Shown in pieces: positions 7,837 through 15,991 of a stretch of 64,000 nucleotides of DNA. The notes beneath the pieces are model-generated. The model saw only the letters and a program-made list of their open reading frames with translations. It was not told the DNA's origin and made no database searches. Position numbers and translations under genes: made by a program. The number at the start of each line of letters is the position of its first letter. The first letter of the stretch is position 1. The stretch is taken from positions 186,001 to 250,000 of the forward strand of contig JAEWTL010000013.1 of the NCBI GenBank assembly GCA_023459495.1. The letters are read 5' to 3'. This DNA is from Bacillota bacterium. Its GTDB lineage: Bacteria; Bacillota; Clostridia; Christensenellales; SZUA-584.

Positions 7837-7865
7837 ATTCTAGCATCCGAACCGCCTAAAGGCAA
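7837..7865 (-). promoter_or_regulatory. Promoter of rluD, predicted leaderless start
   Basis: Minus strand: TTGCCT (7865-7860), 17 bp, TAGAAT (7842-7837). The expected transcription start falls on or next to the A of the ATG at 7830. Confidence 0.5.
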
Positions 7866-7937
7866 CGGCACAGGCCGGGTTGGTGCCTTTTTTCGGCCGC
7901 TATGGTATTCTGAGAACACCAAAACTTCGGAGGCGTT

Positions 7938-8423
7938 ATGAAAAACCGTACGCTGGATTTCAAGCTGATACTCCCCAAGACCATCGATAACCGGTACCGC
8001 GGGTTAGCTCCTGCGAAATACTTCTTCTATCTGGTCGTGCTGTTTACGATCGCACGCAGCCTGATCCACATCTTTGCGGCCGACGGCGGTGCGCAGAGCA
8101 TTGCCACGATCCCGCTTGACACCTTCTCCCCTGCCAATGCCGCAGACACGGTTATTTACCTTTTCGCCGTGTGGGGCCTGTCGCAGCTGCTCATGGGCTT
8201 CGTCTACCTGCTGGCTGCACTGCGCTGGCGTTCGCTGATCCCGCTGATGTACGTGCTGGTTGCGCTGGAATACGCACTGCGGCTCACCATCGGCCACGCA
8301 AAGCCCATCGAAACCCTCGGCACCGCACCCGGCGAAATCGGCAACTATGTGCTGGTACCTGCGGCCGTTCTGATGCTGATACTTTCGATCATTCGAAAAA
8401 AGGATGAAACGGCGGCGCGCTGA
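7938..8423 (+). CDS. Four-helix integral membrane protein of unknown function
   Basis: 161 aa. GGAGG lies 5 bp before the ATG. Four hydrophobic segments are visible at about residues 27-48, 70-95, 98-118 and 133-153, with a basic C-terminus (RKKDETAAR). The arrangement resembles small DoxX-like or DUF-type membrane proteins, but I see no diagnostic motif and give no function. It is divergent from rluD and convergent with lspA, so it is a single-gene unit inserted in the usual lspA-rluD neighbourhood. Confidence 0.8.
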   Translation: MKNRTLDFKLILPKTIDNRYRGLAPAKYFFYLVVLFTIARSLIHIFAADGGAQSIATIPLDTFSPANAADTVIYLFAVWGLSQLLMGFVYLLAALRWRSLIPLMYVLVALEYALRLTIGHAKPIETLGTAPGEIGNYVLVPAAVLMLILSIIRKKDETAAR

Positions 8424-8437
8424 CAACGCCGGACATG

Positions 8438-8457
8438 AAAAAACGCCGCCTTTCGGC
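8438..8457 (-). terminator. Weak terminator after lspA
   Basis: On the minus strand GCCG pairs with CGGC (4 bp, 5-nt loop) followed by GTTTTTT. The stem is short; the long U-run is the main support. Confidence 0.4.
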
Positions 8458-8474
8458 AGCGCATTTGTATCAAT

Positions 8475-9116
8475 TTACTTGTCCTGTTCTCCGCTTTCGT
8501 CCTTTGCATCGTCGATATCCTTACCGGCTGCATCGTCCTCCAGCGTCTCATCCTCCTCGAGTGGCTCATCCTTCCTGTCGCGCCGCGCAAAGATCGGCTT
8601 GCCGTCCTTCTCCTTATGGATGAACAGCAGGTAGATGGCCAGCATAATGGAGCCCACCACGAGGCAGGAGTCCGCTACGTTGAAGATGAACGGAAAATGC
8701 AGGCCACTGAAGTCCAGAAAGTCGCGCACATACTGAAACATAATGCGGTCGATGAAATTGCCCACCGCACCCGCAAAAATGAGGGCGAGACACACGCGCA
8801 GCCATAGGCCCTGCTTTTTGCGTGCCGCCACCATATAGATGGCAAGCGCCAGAAGCGTGATGGCCGTTACGATCAGGAAAAATGTCTGTGCCCAAGGCAT
8901 GTTATGGAACAGCCCAAACGACGCACCGGTGTTTTCGATATACGTCAGGCTGAATATCTTGCCCAGCACCGGCATCGATTCCCACGGCCCGAGAATGGAG
9001 GTGATGATGTGCTTGCTGATCTGGTCGACGACGATCGCCGCCGCAATGATCAGTATCTGCAGCACAAAACGCTGCTCATGTATCTTATCGTAGGCCCGTT
9101 TGATCCAATTCCCCAT
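8475..9116 (-). CDS. lspA: Lipoprotein signal peptidase (signal peptidase II)
   Basis: 213 aa, longer than the usual 150-170. Four transmembrane helices and the two conserved aspartyl-protease blocks are present: NFIDR and FNVADS, with ENTGASFG before them. It cleaves prolipoprotein signal peptides at the lipobox after diacylglyceryl transfer, and the window encodes several substrates (4422, 5439, 45517). The C-terminal 45 residues are an unusual acidic, charged tail (Asp/Glu/Lys-rich), probably cytosolic. It is the last gene of the DUF512-der-plsY-lspA unit, 17 bp after plsY. Confidence 0.95.
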   Translation of the reverse strand: MGNWIKRAYDKIHEQRFVLQILIIAAAIVVDQISKHIITSILGPWESMPVLGKIFSLTYIENTGASFGLFHNMPWAQTFFLIVTAITLLALAIYMVAARKKQGLWLRVCLALIFAGAVGNFIDRIMFQYVRDFLDFSGLHFPFIFNVADSCLVVGSIMLAIYLLFIHKEKDGKPIFARRDRKDEPLEEDETLEDDAAGKDIDDAKDESGEQDK

Positions 9117-9133
9117 CAGTCGCCCTCCCGGCT

Positions 9134-9781
9134 TTATATCGTATTTTCGCGGCCTTCAGCGAGCCGCTTGATGTTGGCGCGGTGCGAATACCACACGAGC
9201 AGGAGCAGCACAACGCATGTCGCGTGGTGCCACCAGTTACCGGTGTAAAACACTACAGAGCTGGCCACCATCAGCATGGTGCCAAACAGCGATCCCACCG
9301 AAACGAGCCGTGTAAGGGCGATGATCACCGCGCAGATGCCAAAGCCGATGGCCGCCTGCACCGGCATGATGATGAGGAACACACCGAGGCTCGAAGCCAC
9401 ACCCTTGCCGCCGTGGAATTTTAAGAACACGGGCCAGATATGCCCGATAATAGCCGCCATGCCGCAGATGCACGCGCCCAGATGCACGTCTGTCATACTA
9501 AAATTAACGAGCGGCGCCGCGCCGGTGACAAGCTCCGGCACAATCAGGCCGCCGATGAATGCGGCAGCCGCACCTTTGGCCGCGTCGCCCACAAAGGTCA
9601 CCAACCCGATACCCCAGCCGTAATTGCGGATCACATTCGCTGTGCCCGCATTGCCGCTGCCCACATCGCGGATGTCCTTGCCGCGGAAAAGCTTTGCCGA
9701 GATATATGCAAATGAGATACAACCGATCAGGTATCCCACAACCACAACCGCCACGATTCGCAACACAAAACTCCAGTCCAT
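9134..9781 (-). CDS. plsY: Glycerol-3-phosphate acyltransferase PlsY
   Basis: 215 aa integral membrane protein. The glycerol-phosphate binding block RDVGSGNAGTANV follows the first helix, and the later conserved loop KFHGGKGVASSLGV is present, both diagnostic for PlsY. It transfers the acyl group from acyl-phosphate to glycerol-3-phosphate, the first step of phospholipid synthesis. It lies 65 bp after der and 17 bp before lspA, so it is probably in the same transcript. The der-plsY linkage is common in Firmicutes. Confidence 0.95.
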   Translation of the reverse strand: MDWSFVLRIVAVVVVGYLIGCISFAYISAKLFRGKDIRDVGSGNAGTANVIRNYGWGIGLVTFVGDAAKGAAAAFIGGLIVPELVTGAAPLVNFSMTDVHLGACICGMAAIIGHIWPVFLKFHGGKGVASSLGVFLIIMPVQAAIGFGICAVIIALTRLVSVGSLFGTMLMVASSVVFYTGNWWHHATCVVLLLLVWYSHRANIKRLAEGRENTI

Positions 9782-9846
9782 TGTCCGATACCTCTGTATG
9801 AATTTCTATGCCCCTTGGGTTCCTTCGGCGCGCCCTTGCGCCCGTT

Positions 9847-11163
9847 TTACGAGTTTTTGTTCCGGGCCGTCAGCGAGATGGGCGTACCCGAAAAGTCGAA
9901 CGACTTGCGCAGATAGTTCTCCAGATACCGCATGTACGAAAAATGCATCAGCTTCGCGTCGTTGACAAAGATCACGAAGTGCGGCGGTGAGACCGACACC
10001 TGCGTCGCATAATACACCTTCAGCCGTCTCCCCCTGTCGGAGGGTGGCTCGGTAGCCGTCACCGCTTCGGAGATGCACTCGTTCAGCAGCCCGGTGGAAA
10101 TGCGGCGCGCGCCGTTCTCCCGCGCGGAGACCAGCATGGTCAGCAGCTTATCCATACGCTGCCCGGTCAGCGCCGAAATGTACACGGTCTGCGCGTAGCG
10201 CATGAACGCGAGGTCCGAGATGATGCTCTTGTCGAACGCGTTCACCGTGTGGGTATCCTTCTCCACTGCGTCCCACTTGTTTACCGCAACCACGCATGGC
10301 TTGCCTTCCTCATGCACAAAGCCCGCGATCTTCACGTCCTGCTCCGAAATGCCCTGGGTCGCGTCGATCATGACCACCGCAACGTCCGCCCGGCGCACGG
10401 CTGCCAAAGCCCGGATCACGCTGTAGCGCTCGATGGACTTGTCGTCGATACGCGCCTTTTTCCGAATGCCTGCCGTATCGATGAGGATGTATTTCTGTCC
10501 GTCCCGTTCAAACGGTACATCGATGGCGTCGCGCGTGGTGCCTGCGATGTCGGATACGATGGTGCGCGCCTCGCCGATGATGCGGTTGACCAGAGACGAT
10601 TTGCCCGCGTTGGGGCGTCCCACCACCGCGATCTTGAGCGCGCTGGTCTCCTCCTCCGCCTCGGTTTCGTCAAAGTGAGAGATCACTTCGTCCAATAGAT
10701 CCCCGATGCCCAGGCCCTGTGCCGACGATACCGCAAACACGGACCCTACGCCCAGTCCATAAAAATCAAAAGCGGTCTGCTCATCCGCCGGGTTATCGGC
10801 CTTGTTGACCACCACGATCACAGGCTTGCCGCTGCGCCGCAGCATCTCCGCAATCTCTTCGTCGCCCGAGACGAGGCCCTGTTTGGCGTCCACAAAGAAC
10901 AATATCACCTGCGCGATATCCACCGCAAGCTGCGCCTGCAGCCGCATCTGCTTTGGGATTATCTCGGTCGCATCCGGGTCGATGCCGCCCGTGTCGATCA
11001 TGGTAAAATTACGGCCCAGCCACTCCGCGTCGGCGTACAGCCGGTCGCGCGTGACCCCCGGCGTATCCTCCACAATCGCGATGCGCCGCCCTGCGATTCT
11101 ATTAAAAAATGTGGACTTGCCGACGTTGGGCCGTCCGACAATGGCCACCAAAGGCTTTGCCAT
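9847..11163 (-). CDS. der: Ribosome-assembly GTPase Der (EngA)
   Basis: 438 aa from the ATG at 11163 with AAGGAG upstream, 2 bp after the DUF512 gene. Two GTPase domains in tandem: the first begins AIVGRPNVGKSTFF (P-loop, about residue 10) with DTGG and NKAD, the second begins VGRPNAGKSSLVN with DTAG and NKWD. A KH-like C-terminal domain follows, including PPHFVIFVND. Der acts in maturation of the 50S subunit. Both G1 to G4 motifs are intact in each domain. Confidence 0.97.
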   Translation of the reverse strand: MAKPLVAIVGRPNVGKSTFFNRIAGRRIAIVEDTPGVTRDRLYADAEWLGRNFTMIDTGGIDPDATEIIPKQMRLQAQLAVDIAQVILFFVDAKQGLVSGDEEIAEMLRRSGKPVIVVVNKADNPADEQTAFDFYGLGVGSVFAVSSAQGLGIGDLLDEVISHFDETEAEEETSALKIAVVGRPNAGKSSLVNRIIGEARTIVSDIAGTTRDAIDVPFERDGQKYILIDTAGIRKKARIDDKSIERYSVIRALAAVRRADVAVVMIDATQGISEQDVKIAGFVHEEGKPCVVAVNKWDAVEKDTHTVNAFDKSIISDLAFMRYAQTVYISALTGQRMDKLLTMLVSARENGARRISTGLLNECISEAVTATEPPSDRGRRLKVYYATQVSVSPPHFVIFVNDAKLMHFSYMRYLENYLRKSFDFSGTPISLTARNKNS

Positions 11164-11165
11164 TC

Positions 11166-12437
11166 CTACTCCTTCTGTATCTGCTCCAGCCACTCCGCCA
11201 CGCCTGCGGTGGGAACCACGGGCACGCCGAGTTTATCTGACAGCTGATCCACGGTCATATCATCCAGAAACACGCCTTCACGCACCGCGCTTGCCGGAAT
11301 CAGCAGCGCCTTGCCGAGCGGCTTATCCTGCACGGCCGCTTCAAAATCCCGTCCGCACAGCAGCCCCGCCACGGTGATGCTGTGTCCAAACGTGTTGTTC
11401 TCCGCGCGGTATACGTCGATGCGCGCACCGCACGCTTCTTCCACACGCTTTGCCAGCCCTGCAATCAGTGGGTACGCGTCCGCGCCGGTTGCGATGCTGA
11501 CATGCCCGCCGGTTTTGCGGCAGCCCGCCAGCGCCTCTGCGCCGTCCATCAGCTGCGCAATCAGCCCCACGCCGTTTTCAATCTGCGGGTAATCCTCGTA
11601 GCTCTCCGCACCGGGCAATTCCAGCCCGGCCCGCAGGTAATACTCGTCCGCGGCGAACACGAAGCGCGTCCCGATACTATTTAAACACGCCTGCTGCCAT
11701 TTTTCAACCTCTTTAACGGTAGCCGCCGCCTGCTCTCTCGTAATGGGTTCAATCTGCGCCAGCCCCTGACGATGCGCAGTTAAACCCACCGGCACCACCG
11801 CAAGGCTTTGCGCCGCCGGGTACAGCCCCCTCAGGAAGCGGAAGGTCTCCTCCAGCTTTTCGCCGTCGTTCCAGCCCGGGCAAACCACCGCCTGCGCGTG
11901 AAACTGGATGCCGCGCCGCCTCAGCGCCTTCAGCACCGGGCGTATGGCCAGCCCCTTGGGATTGCCCGTCATGCGCCGCCGCAGTTCCTCGTCCACGGTA
12001 TGCACCGAGACGTACAGCGGACCTGCGCCGCGCCGCAGGATACGTTTTATTTCATCCTTGCCGATATCGGTCAGCGTCACATAGCCGCCCGCCAGCACCG
12101 ACCAGCGCCAGTCCTCATCCTTGATGTACAGGCTTTTGCGCATACCGCGCGGCAGCTGGTCCACAAAGCAGAACACGCAGCGGTTGCCGCATACGCATTT
12201 TTTGCCGAGCAGCGGCTGGGTAAACTCCAGCCCCAGATCCTCACCCGCATCCTTCCTCATGCGCAGGGTCAGCGTAGCGTCCCCGCGCTGCACGCGGAAT
12301 TTCAGCCGCTCCTTTGCACCCAGCCATACGTAGTCAATATAGTCAATCAGCGGCTCACCATTCACGGATATGATTTTGTCGCCCGCGCATAGTCCGGCCT
12401 CTTCCGCCGCGCCGCGGACGCCCTTCACTTCAAACAA
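11166..12437 (-). CDS. DUF512 radical SAM protein with N-terminal PDZ domain
   Basis: 423 aa from a TTG at 12437, which has GAGGG 6 bp upstream; the longer frame to 12614 runs antisense through the next gene and lacks homology-like content, and a GTG at 12428 is an alternative. A PDZ-like domain (GAAEEAGLCAGDKIISVNG) is followed by CGNRCVFC, a CxxxCxxC radical-SAM cluster motif with cysteines near residues 83, 87 and 90, and the DUF512 C-terminal region. The family is conserved next to der in Firmicutes and is generally of unproven function. The gene overlaps tightly with der (2-bp gap), pointing to co-translation. Confidence 0.88.
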   Translation of the reverse strand: MFEVKGVRGAAEEAGLCAGDKIISVNGEPLIDYIDYVWLGAKERLKFRVQRGDATLTLRMRKDAGEDLGLEFTQPLLGKKCVCGNRCVFCFVDQLPRGMRKSLYIKDEDWRWSVLAGGYVTLTDIGKDEIKRILRRGAGPLYVSVHTVDEELRRRMTGNPKGLAIRPVLKALRRRGIQFHAQAVVCPGWNDGEKLEETFRFLRGLYPAAQSLAVVPVGLTAHRQGLAQIEPITREQAAATVKEVEKWQQACLNSIGTRFVFAADEYYLRAGLELPGAESYEDYPQIENGVGLIAQLMDGAEALAGCRKTGGHVSIATGADAYPLIAGLAKRVEEACGARIDVYRAENNTFGHSITVAGLLCGRDFEAAVQDKPLGKALLIPASAVREGVFLDDMTVDQLSDKLGVPVVPTAGVAEWLEQIQKE

Positions 12438-12440
12438 AAA

Positions 12441-12461
12441 GGCCCTCGCTTTCGCTCGGGC
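12441..12461 (-). terminator. Terminator of the upstream membrane-protein gene
   Basis: Minus strand GCCC...GGGC stem with a tandem G-A mismatch, GAAA tetraloop and a following CTTTTTG. It starts 33 bp after the stop of the gene at 12494 and overlaps the 5' end of the DUF512 transcript. Confidence 0.6.
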
Positions 12462-12462
12462 T

Positions 12463-12468
12463 ATTATA
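12463..12468 (-). promoter_or_regulatory. -10 element of the DUF512-der-plsY-lspA unit
   Basis: A perfect TATAAT lies on the minus strand about 26 bp before the TTG start codon. The -35 region is weak (TGGCGC at 18 bp). Predicted transcription starts inside the 5' arm of the terminator hairpin, so the new transcript cannot form it. Confidence 0.55.
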
Positions 12469-12493
12469 CATGATTTCTCTGAAAAGCGCCATA

Positions 12494-13084
12494 TCAGGTT
12501 TCCGCGTGCCGCTCGTGTCTGCCCACGCGGCGGGGGTGCCGCAGCGCCAGCAGAGCCGATACGGCGAAGCATATCCCAACGGCGACCGATACCGCGCATA
12601 TGCCCGAAAGCCATGCGGAGGAATCCACGCCGGATACGATCCGAACAATATGCCCTGCTGCTTCATACAGGCCCGCGAGGATCGGGGCAAACAGTGCTGC
12701 TCGGCGTCCGATACATATCAATGCTGCCACCGCAATGGCCGCGCCTTCGGCATACGGCAGAAATGTGATGGTATAGTCGCCCCAGATCAATTCCTCCAGA
12801 CATGAGAACAGCACGCACAATGCGGCAGCCACGGGCAGCCCGGTCGGAAAGTCTCGCTGGCGGATCAGCGCGGCGACCGGCGCGAAGCAGTAGAACAGCC
12901 CTGCGAAGCAAAGTGAAAAGCCGTTTGTCACACGCACCGTGGGCAGCAGCATCAGTGCCGCCGTGCAAATAAAATACAGCACGAACGTTGTGCCCGACAC
13001 ACAGAACGGCTCCGCCGCCCTGCGCAGGCTGCCGGTCAAATACAGCACGGGTAATCCCAATATCACGATCAGCGATCCATCCAT
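12494..13084 (-). CDS. Hypothetical integral membrane protein
   Basis: 196 aa from the ATG at 13084, which is correctly spaced from CGGAG; a GTG two codons earlier is too close. About six hydrophobic helices cover most of the protein, followed by a basic, His/Arg-rich tail (RHPRRVGRHERHAET). I see no catalytic or transport motif and do not recognise the family. It forms a single-gene unit ending at the hairpin at 12441. Confidence 0.75.
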   Translation of the reverse strand: MDGSLIVILGLPVLYLTGSLRRAAEPFCVSGTTFVLYFICTAALMLLPTVRVTNGFSLCFAGLFYCFAPVAALIRQRDFPTGLPVAAALCVLFSCLEELIWGDYTITFLPYAEGAAIAVAALICIGRRAALFAPILAGLYEAAGHIVRIVSGVDSSAWLSGICAVSVAVGICFAVSALLALRHPRRVGRHERHAET

Positions 13085-13185
13085 AAACACGCTCCGATTA
13101 AAAATACTTTGATCTTATTTTGGCTCGGAAAGCGTACCGAAATGCGCGGGATCCGTAAAAATCACCGATTCGGTACATTAAAGCC

Positions 13186-13215
13186 TTGAATGTATCAGGC
13201 ATTTGCCTGTATACT
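13186..13215 (+). promoter_or_regulatory. Promoter of the gene at 13263
   Basis: TTGAAT (13186-13191) and TATACT (13210-13215) are 18 bp apart, about 40 bp before an AAAGGAGGG ribosome site. Confidence 0.6.
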
Positions 13216-13262
13216 GTAAGCGGTGGCGGTGATCTTTTGTTGGTTTTTCAAAGGAGGGCCGC

Positions 13263-13754
13263 ATGCAACATAAAAACAAGGTAACCAAATTCATTCCGCT
13301 GGCGCTATCCCTCGTCGGCATCGTTTTGTGGACCATCGCGCGCTACGCCCGCGCAGATTTCGTCGATTGGGTCGATTTCGTCATGTTTGTACTTGCGTTG
13401 GTATTGCCTGCCGCTTTGCTCACTTTGTGTTTCGGCAATTTTTCCGCAACCCTGCGGAGCCATGCCGCAATTATCGCGATCATCGTCGCCGCAGCGCAGG
13501 TAGTCATCGCCATAGTGTATTATTACGTCTTCACCGTGGAGGGTGGTGGCCGCGCGCTCGAAATGATACCGGGCTCCGCGCTTGTGCTCAGCGTAGTCGG
13601 CCTCGTCCGCGGGTATCTCATCAACCTGATGTACGCGATTGCGGGCGCAGCGTTTATCGCGTCCTCCGCTGGCTGCTTCTTCGCGCTCCACATGCCTACC
13701 GTCAGCACTCCGGAAGCTTCGAATCAAGAGGCTAACCCTGCAGAGCAGGAATGA
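13263..13754 (+). CDS. Hypothetical four-helix membrane protein
   Basis: 163 aa, ATG with AAAGGAGGGCC directly upstream. Four hydrophobic helices at about residues 10-25, 35-55, 65-90 and 115-145; the last 20 residues are polar (Glu/Ala/Asn-rich). No family recognised. It stands alone between the divergent gene at 12494 and the convergent bactofilin gene. Confidence 0.75.
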   Translation: MQHKNKVTKFIPLALSLVGIVLWTIARYARADFVDWVDFVMFVLALVLPAALLTLCFGNFSATLRSHAAIIAIIVAAAQVVIAIVYYYVFTVEGGGRALEMIPGSALVLSVVGLVRGYLINLMYAIAGAAFIASSAGCFFALHMPTVSTPEASNQEANPAEQE

Positions 13755-13758
13755 AAAA

Positions 13759-13805
13759 GAGCGCCGTCAGGGGCGCCCTCGAAAAGCGCATGGCCTGTGC
13801 CATGC
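13759..13805 (-). terminator. Double hairpin terminating the bactofilin unit
   Basis: Reading the minus strand, GCATGGC (13805-13799) pairs with GCCATGC (13794-13788) and is followed by GCTTTTC; then a second stem GCGCC/GGCGC (13780-13759) is followed by CTTTTTC. Confidence 0.6.
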
Positions 13806-13823
13806 AGACGGTATATCGTATTA

Positions 13824-14255
13824 TTACGGCTTGGGCTGCTGAGCCGGTACGACTGGCTTGTCCACAAGCTTTGCCGTGCTCTGCACCGGAGCTTTTTCAG
13901 CCGGGCCGATCGTGCATTTACCCTTGAATATCGCGCCTTCCTCGATCGCCACGCTGATCGCCTCAAGATCACCCAGCAGCTTCGCGCCCGCGTTAAGCTG
14001 CACGACTCCCTGGGCCACCACGTTGCCCGTTACGCCGCCCGCGATGCTGATGTCTCGTCCGACTACCTGGCCCTCCACCATTCCTTCCGGGCCGATGACC
14101 ACGTTGCCCGCCGCAGTTACGTTGCCCTTCACTGTGCCGTCGATGCGCACGCCGGCCTTGGTGCTGATATCGCCCGTAAATGAGGTCGCGCAGGGAATGC
14201 AAGCGTCGGGTATGTTCTTATAATTGCGAGCCTCATCCAGTCTCGGTTTTGCCAC
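13824..14255 (-). CDS. Bactofilin (polymer-forming cytoskeletal protein)
   Basis: 143 aa from a GTG at 14255 with AAGGAGGGG upstream. Residues about 25-115 show the short hydrophobic-Gly repeats of the bactofilin beta-helix (SFTGDISTKAGVRIDGTVKGN, split as successive six-residue rungs), flanked by disordered ends, the C-terminal one rich in Pro, Val and Lys. Bactofilins self-assemble at the membrane and position cell-wall enzymes. The gene upstream (14326) encodes a membrane-anchored coiled-coil stalk in the place where an M23 peptidase is often found. Confidence 0.9.
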   Translation of the reverse strand: MAKPRLDEARNYKNIPDACIPCATSFTGDISTKAGVRIDGTVKGNVTAAGNVVIGPEGMVEGQVVGRDISIAGGVTGNVVAQGVVQLNAGAKLLGDLEAISVAIEEGAIFKGKCTIGPAEKAPVQSTAKLVDKPVVPAQQPKP

Positions 14256-14325
14256 AACTACCCCTCCTTAATTAATGTGTATATCTTTCGGCCGTCTAAC
14301 GGCCTATGGTTTCCAGCAGATAGAC

Positions 14326-14619
14326 CTATTCCTGATCCGTCTCGAGTTCGCCAATCTGCTGCTCGTACTGATTGATCTGCCCGCTTTGCTGTTCGAGCTT
14401 GGTATTGAGCGAGTCGGCTGCGCTCGTAAGCGCCTTAGACTTCAGCAGCGAATCCGTGGTCAAATATACGCTCACCGCCACGATCGCGACCAGCACCAGG
14501 GCAAGCGTGATCATGAGGCCGCGGTGGATCGTCAGGCGTACAGGCGCGCGGTGCGTGCACTCGCGCGAGCTTACGGTAACGCAAATCTTTTCTCTGAAAA
14601 AACCGGTTTTCTTTTTCAC
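14326..14619 (-). CDS. Membrane-anchored coiled-coil protein beside bactofilin
   Basis: 97 aa from a GTG at 14619 with GGAAGG 7 bp upstream. A basic cytosolic N-terminus of about 35 residues precedes one transmembrane helix (LMITLALVLVAIVAVSVYL), then a polar heptad-like coiled coil (SLNTKLEQQSGQINQYEQQ) to the end. This is the shape of the N-terminal part of bactofilin-linked M23 metallopeptidases or of FtsB/DivIC-like proteins, but no peptidase domain follows. Whether it is a full small protein or a truncated peptidase cannot be decided from sequence. Confidence 0.7.
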   Translation of the reverse strand: MKKKTGFFREKICVTVSSRECTHRAPVRLTIHRGLMITLALVLVAIVAVSVYLTTDSLLKSKALTSAADSLNTKLEQQSGQINQYEQQIGELETDQE

Positions 14620-14682
14620 TGCTGACCTTCCGCGAATTTCTTTGCTTATTGATACCACCTCCCGGCATGATGAAACGGGAAT

Positions 14683-15501
14683 CTACCTTCCAGTTTGTGA
14701 GAAGTAATCTCGTACCGCCGCAAAGTTCTCTGCAAGCTGCGCGTGGTCCGAGAAATTGTTACGGTATACCTCGAGCATCATTCCGCCGTCGTAGCCGGTC
14801 TGCAAAAGGGCCTGCCGGAATGCGGCCATGTCCATTTCGCCCGAAAACGGCAGCCGGGGAAACACGCCTTTTGAGGTGTACGCGTAGTCGCAAATATGAA
14901 TATTGGCGAGCCGCCCTTTGGTACCGGGAAGAAACTCCTCCGGTCTAAAGCCCGCCTGTGCGGCCTGCTTGACATCGAGCGTAAAGTACAGGTTATCCGT
15001 GCATTCGCGCCGGAGCAGCTCTTCCGCAAAGTCGGGGCGCTCATACCAGCAGTAGTGTACGTTCTCCCACGCGAGCCGGATGCCGTACCCTGCGGCAGCG
15101 TCCGCCAGTTCCCCGGTGCGCCGCGCGATATCGTCCATATCCGCGCTGTTTAACGTCATACGCTTTAAATTGACCGGGCCGTGAAACACGTATACCCCGG
15201 CGCCGAGCGTAGCGGCCGCCTCCAGCACCTTATGGAATATGCCATCCGCTTCGCTGCGCGCCCGCATGTGCCTTGTAAAAAGCTGCGGCTCAAACTGCAG
15301 CGAAAACGCGTGTACCGAAAATACCCTGATGTCCTGCGCCTGTGCGCGTGCCTTCAGCTCCGCAACAAAGCCGGGTTCGTATTCACCGAGACAGCTGAAG
15401 AAAACTTCGGTGACGCCTGCATTCAGACCGCCGACAGCGCCTATCGCGTCTTCGACATAAAGATTAGGAAAAAAGCAGGCTGTAGATACTCCAAATTGCA
15501 T
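14683..15501 (-). CDS. Sugar phosphate isomerase/epimerase-like TIM barrel protein
   Basis: 272 aa with GGAGG 5 bp before the ATG. The fold signature of the xylose-isomerase-like (AP endonuclease 2) superfamily is present: VTEVFFSCLGEYE, FSVHAFSLQFEP, LAWENVHYCWYERP and a metal-site block TLDVKQAAQAG, then NIHICDYAYTSKG and a C-terminal MMLEVYRNNF. The Glu, Asp, His and Glu residues typical of the divalent-metal site can be picked out. The substrate is unknown. A TATAAT (minus strand, 15525-15520) lies close upstream. Confidence 0.85.
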   Translation of the reverse strand: MQFGVSTACFFPNLYVEDAIGAVGGLNAGVTEVFFSCLGEYEPGFVAELKARAQAQDIRVFSVHAFSLQFEPQLFTRHMRARSEADGIFHKVLEAAATLGAGVYVFHGPVNLKRMTLNSADMDDIARRTGELADAAAGYGIRLAWENVHYCWYERPDFAEELLRRECTDNLYFTLDVKQAAQAGFRPEEFLPGTKGRLANIHICDYAYTSKGVFPRLPFSGEMDMAAFRQALLQTGYDGGMMLEVYRNNFSDHAQLAENFAAVRDYFSQTGR

Positions 15502-15636
15502 AGACGCCTCCGCGCAACCATTATATCAGATCACAGAAAGAGAATAAACAGGCAAATCCTGAATCTGTTTAGACATAATTGCGTAAATTTTCACAGTAGA
15601 TACCGCATAATAAGAGGATAAGCGCCAGCGCTGTCG

Positions 15637-15658
15637 AAATATTATATTCATATATTTA
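15637..15658. promoter_or_regulatory. AT-rich inverted repeat, possible ArsR operator
   Basis: AAATAT and ATATTT arms flank an AT-rich centre about 45 bp before the ArsR start codon. The size and base content resemble ArsR-family operators. Assignment is by position only. Confidence 0.35.
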
Positions 15659-15703
15659 CCGGCACGGGCACTGCCCGAACTCTATCCGGCCAAGGAAGAA
15701 ACG

Positions 15704-15973
15704 ATGGATTTTGCTCAGTACGAGGCGCTTGCCGCCAAGCTCAAAGTGCTCAGCCACCCGGTGCGACTGTGTATTGTGCACGGAATCGCGTCCAAAGGCT
15801 GTCATGTCAAGCAGATCTGCGAAACGCTCGGCGTACCGCAGCCTGTGATCTCGCTCCACCTCTCCAAGCTGCGCGCGGCAGGAATCGTCGAGGGTGAGCG
15901 TCAGGGCAACCACGTGGAATATCACGTGGTGGACAACGCGGCTTTAGAGCTTCTTAAAATGTTGCCTAAATAA
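15704..15973 (+). CDS. ArsR family transcriptional regulator
   Basis: 89 aa, single winged-helix domain. HPVRLCIVHGI opens the domain, the recognition helix is VPQPVISLHLSKLRAAGIV, and the wing is GERQGNHVEYHVV. Three cysteines (LCIVHG, KGCHV, QIC) could sense metal or redox state, but the classical CxCxxC pair of ArsR is absent. A ribosome site (AAGGAAG) precedes the ATG. It lies 18 bp before the TIGR00300 enzyme gene, so it probably controls that enzyme in one operon. Confidence 0.88.
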   Translation: MDFAQYEALAAKLKVLSHPVRLCIVHGIASKGCHVKQICETLGVPQPVISLHLSKLRAAGIVEGERQGNHVEYHVVDNAALELLKMLPK

Positions 15974-15991
15974 TAAGTGGGGGACAATACG

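Noticed and set aside
12438..12614. N-terminal extension of the DUF512 protein to 12614
   Set aside because: Runs antisense through the stop end of the gene at 12494 and passes through a terminator.
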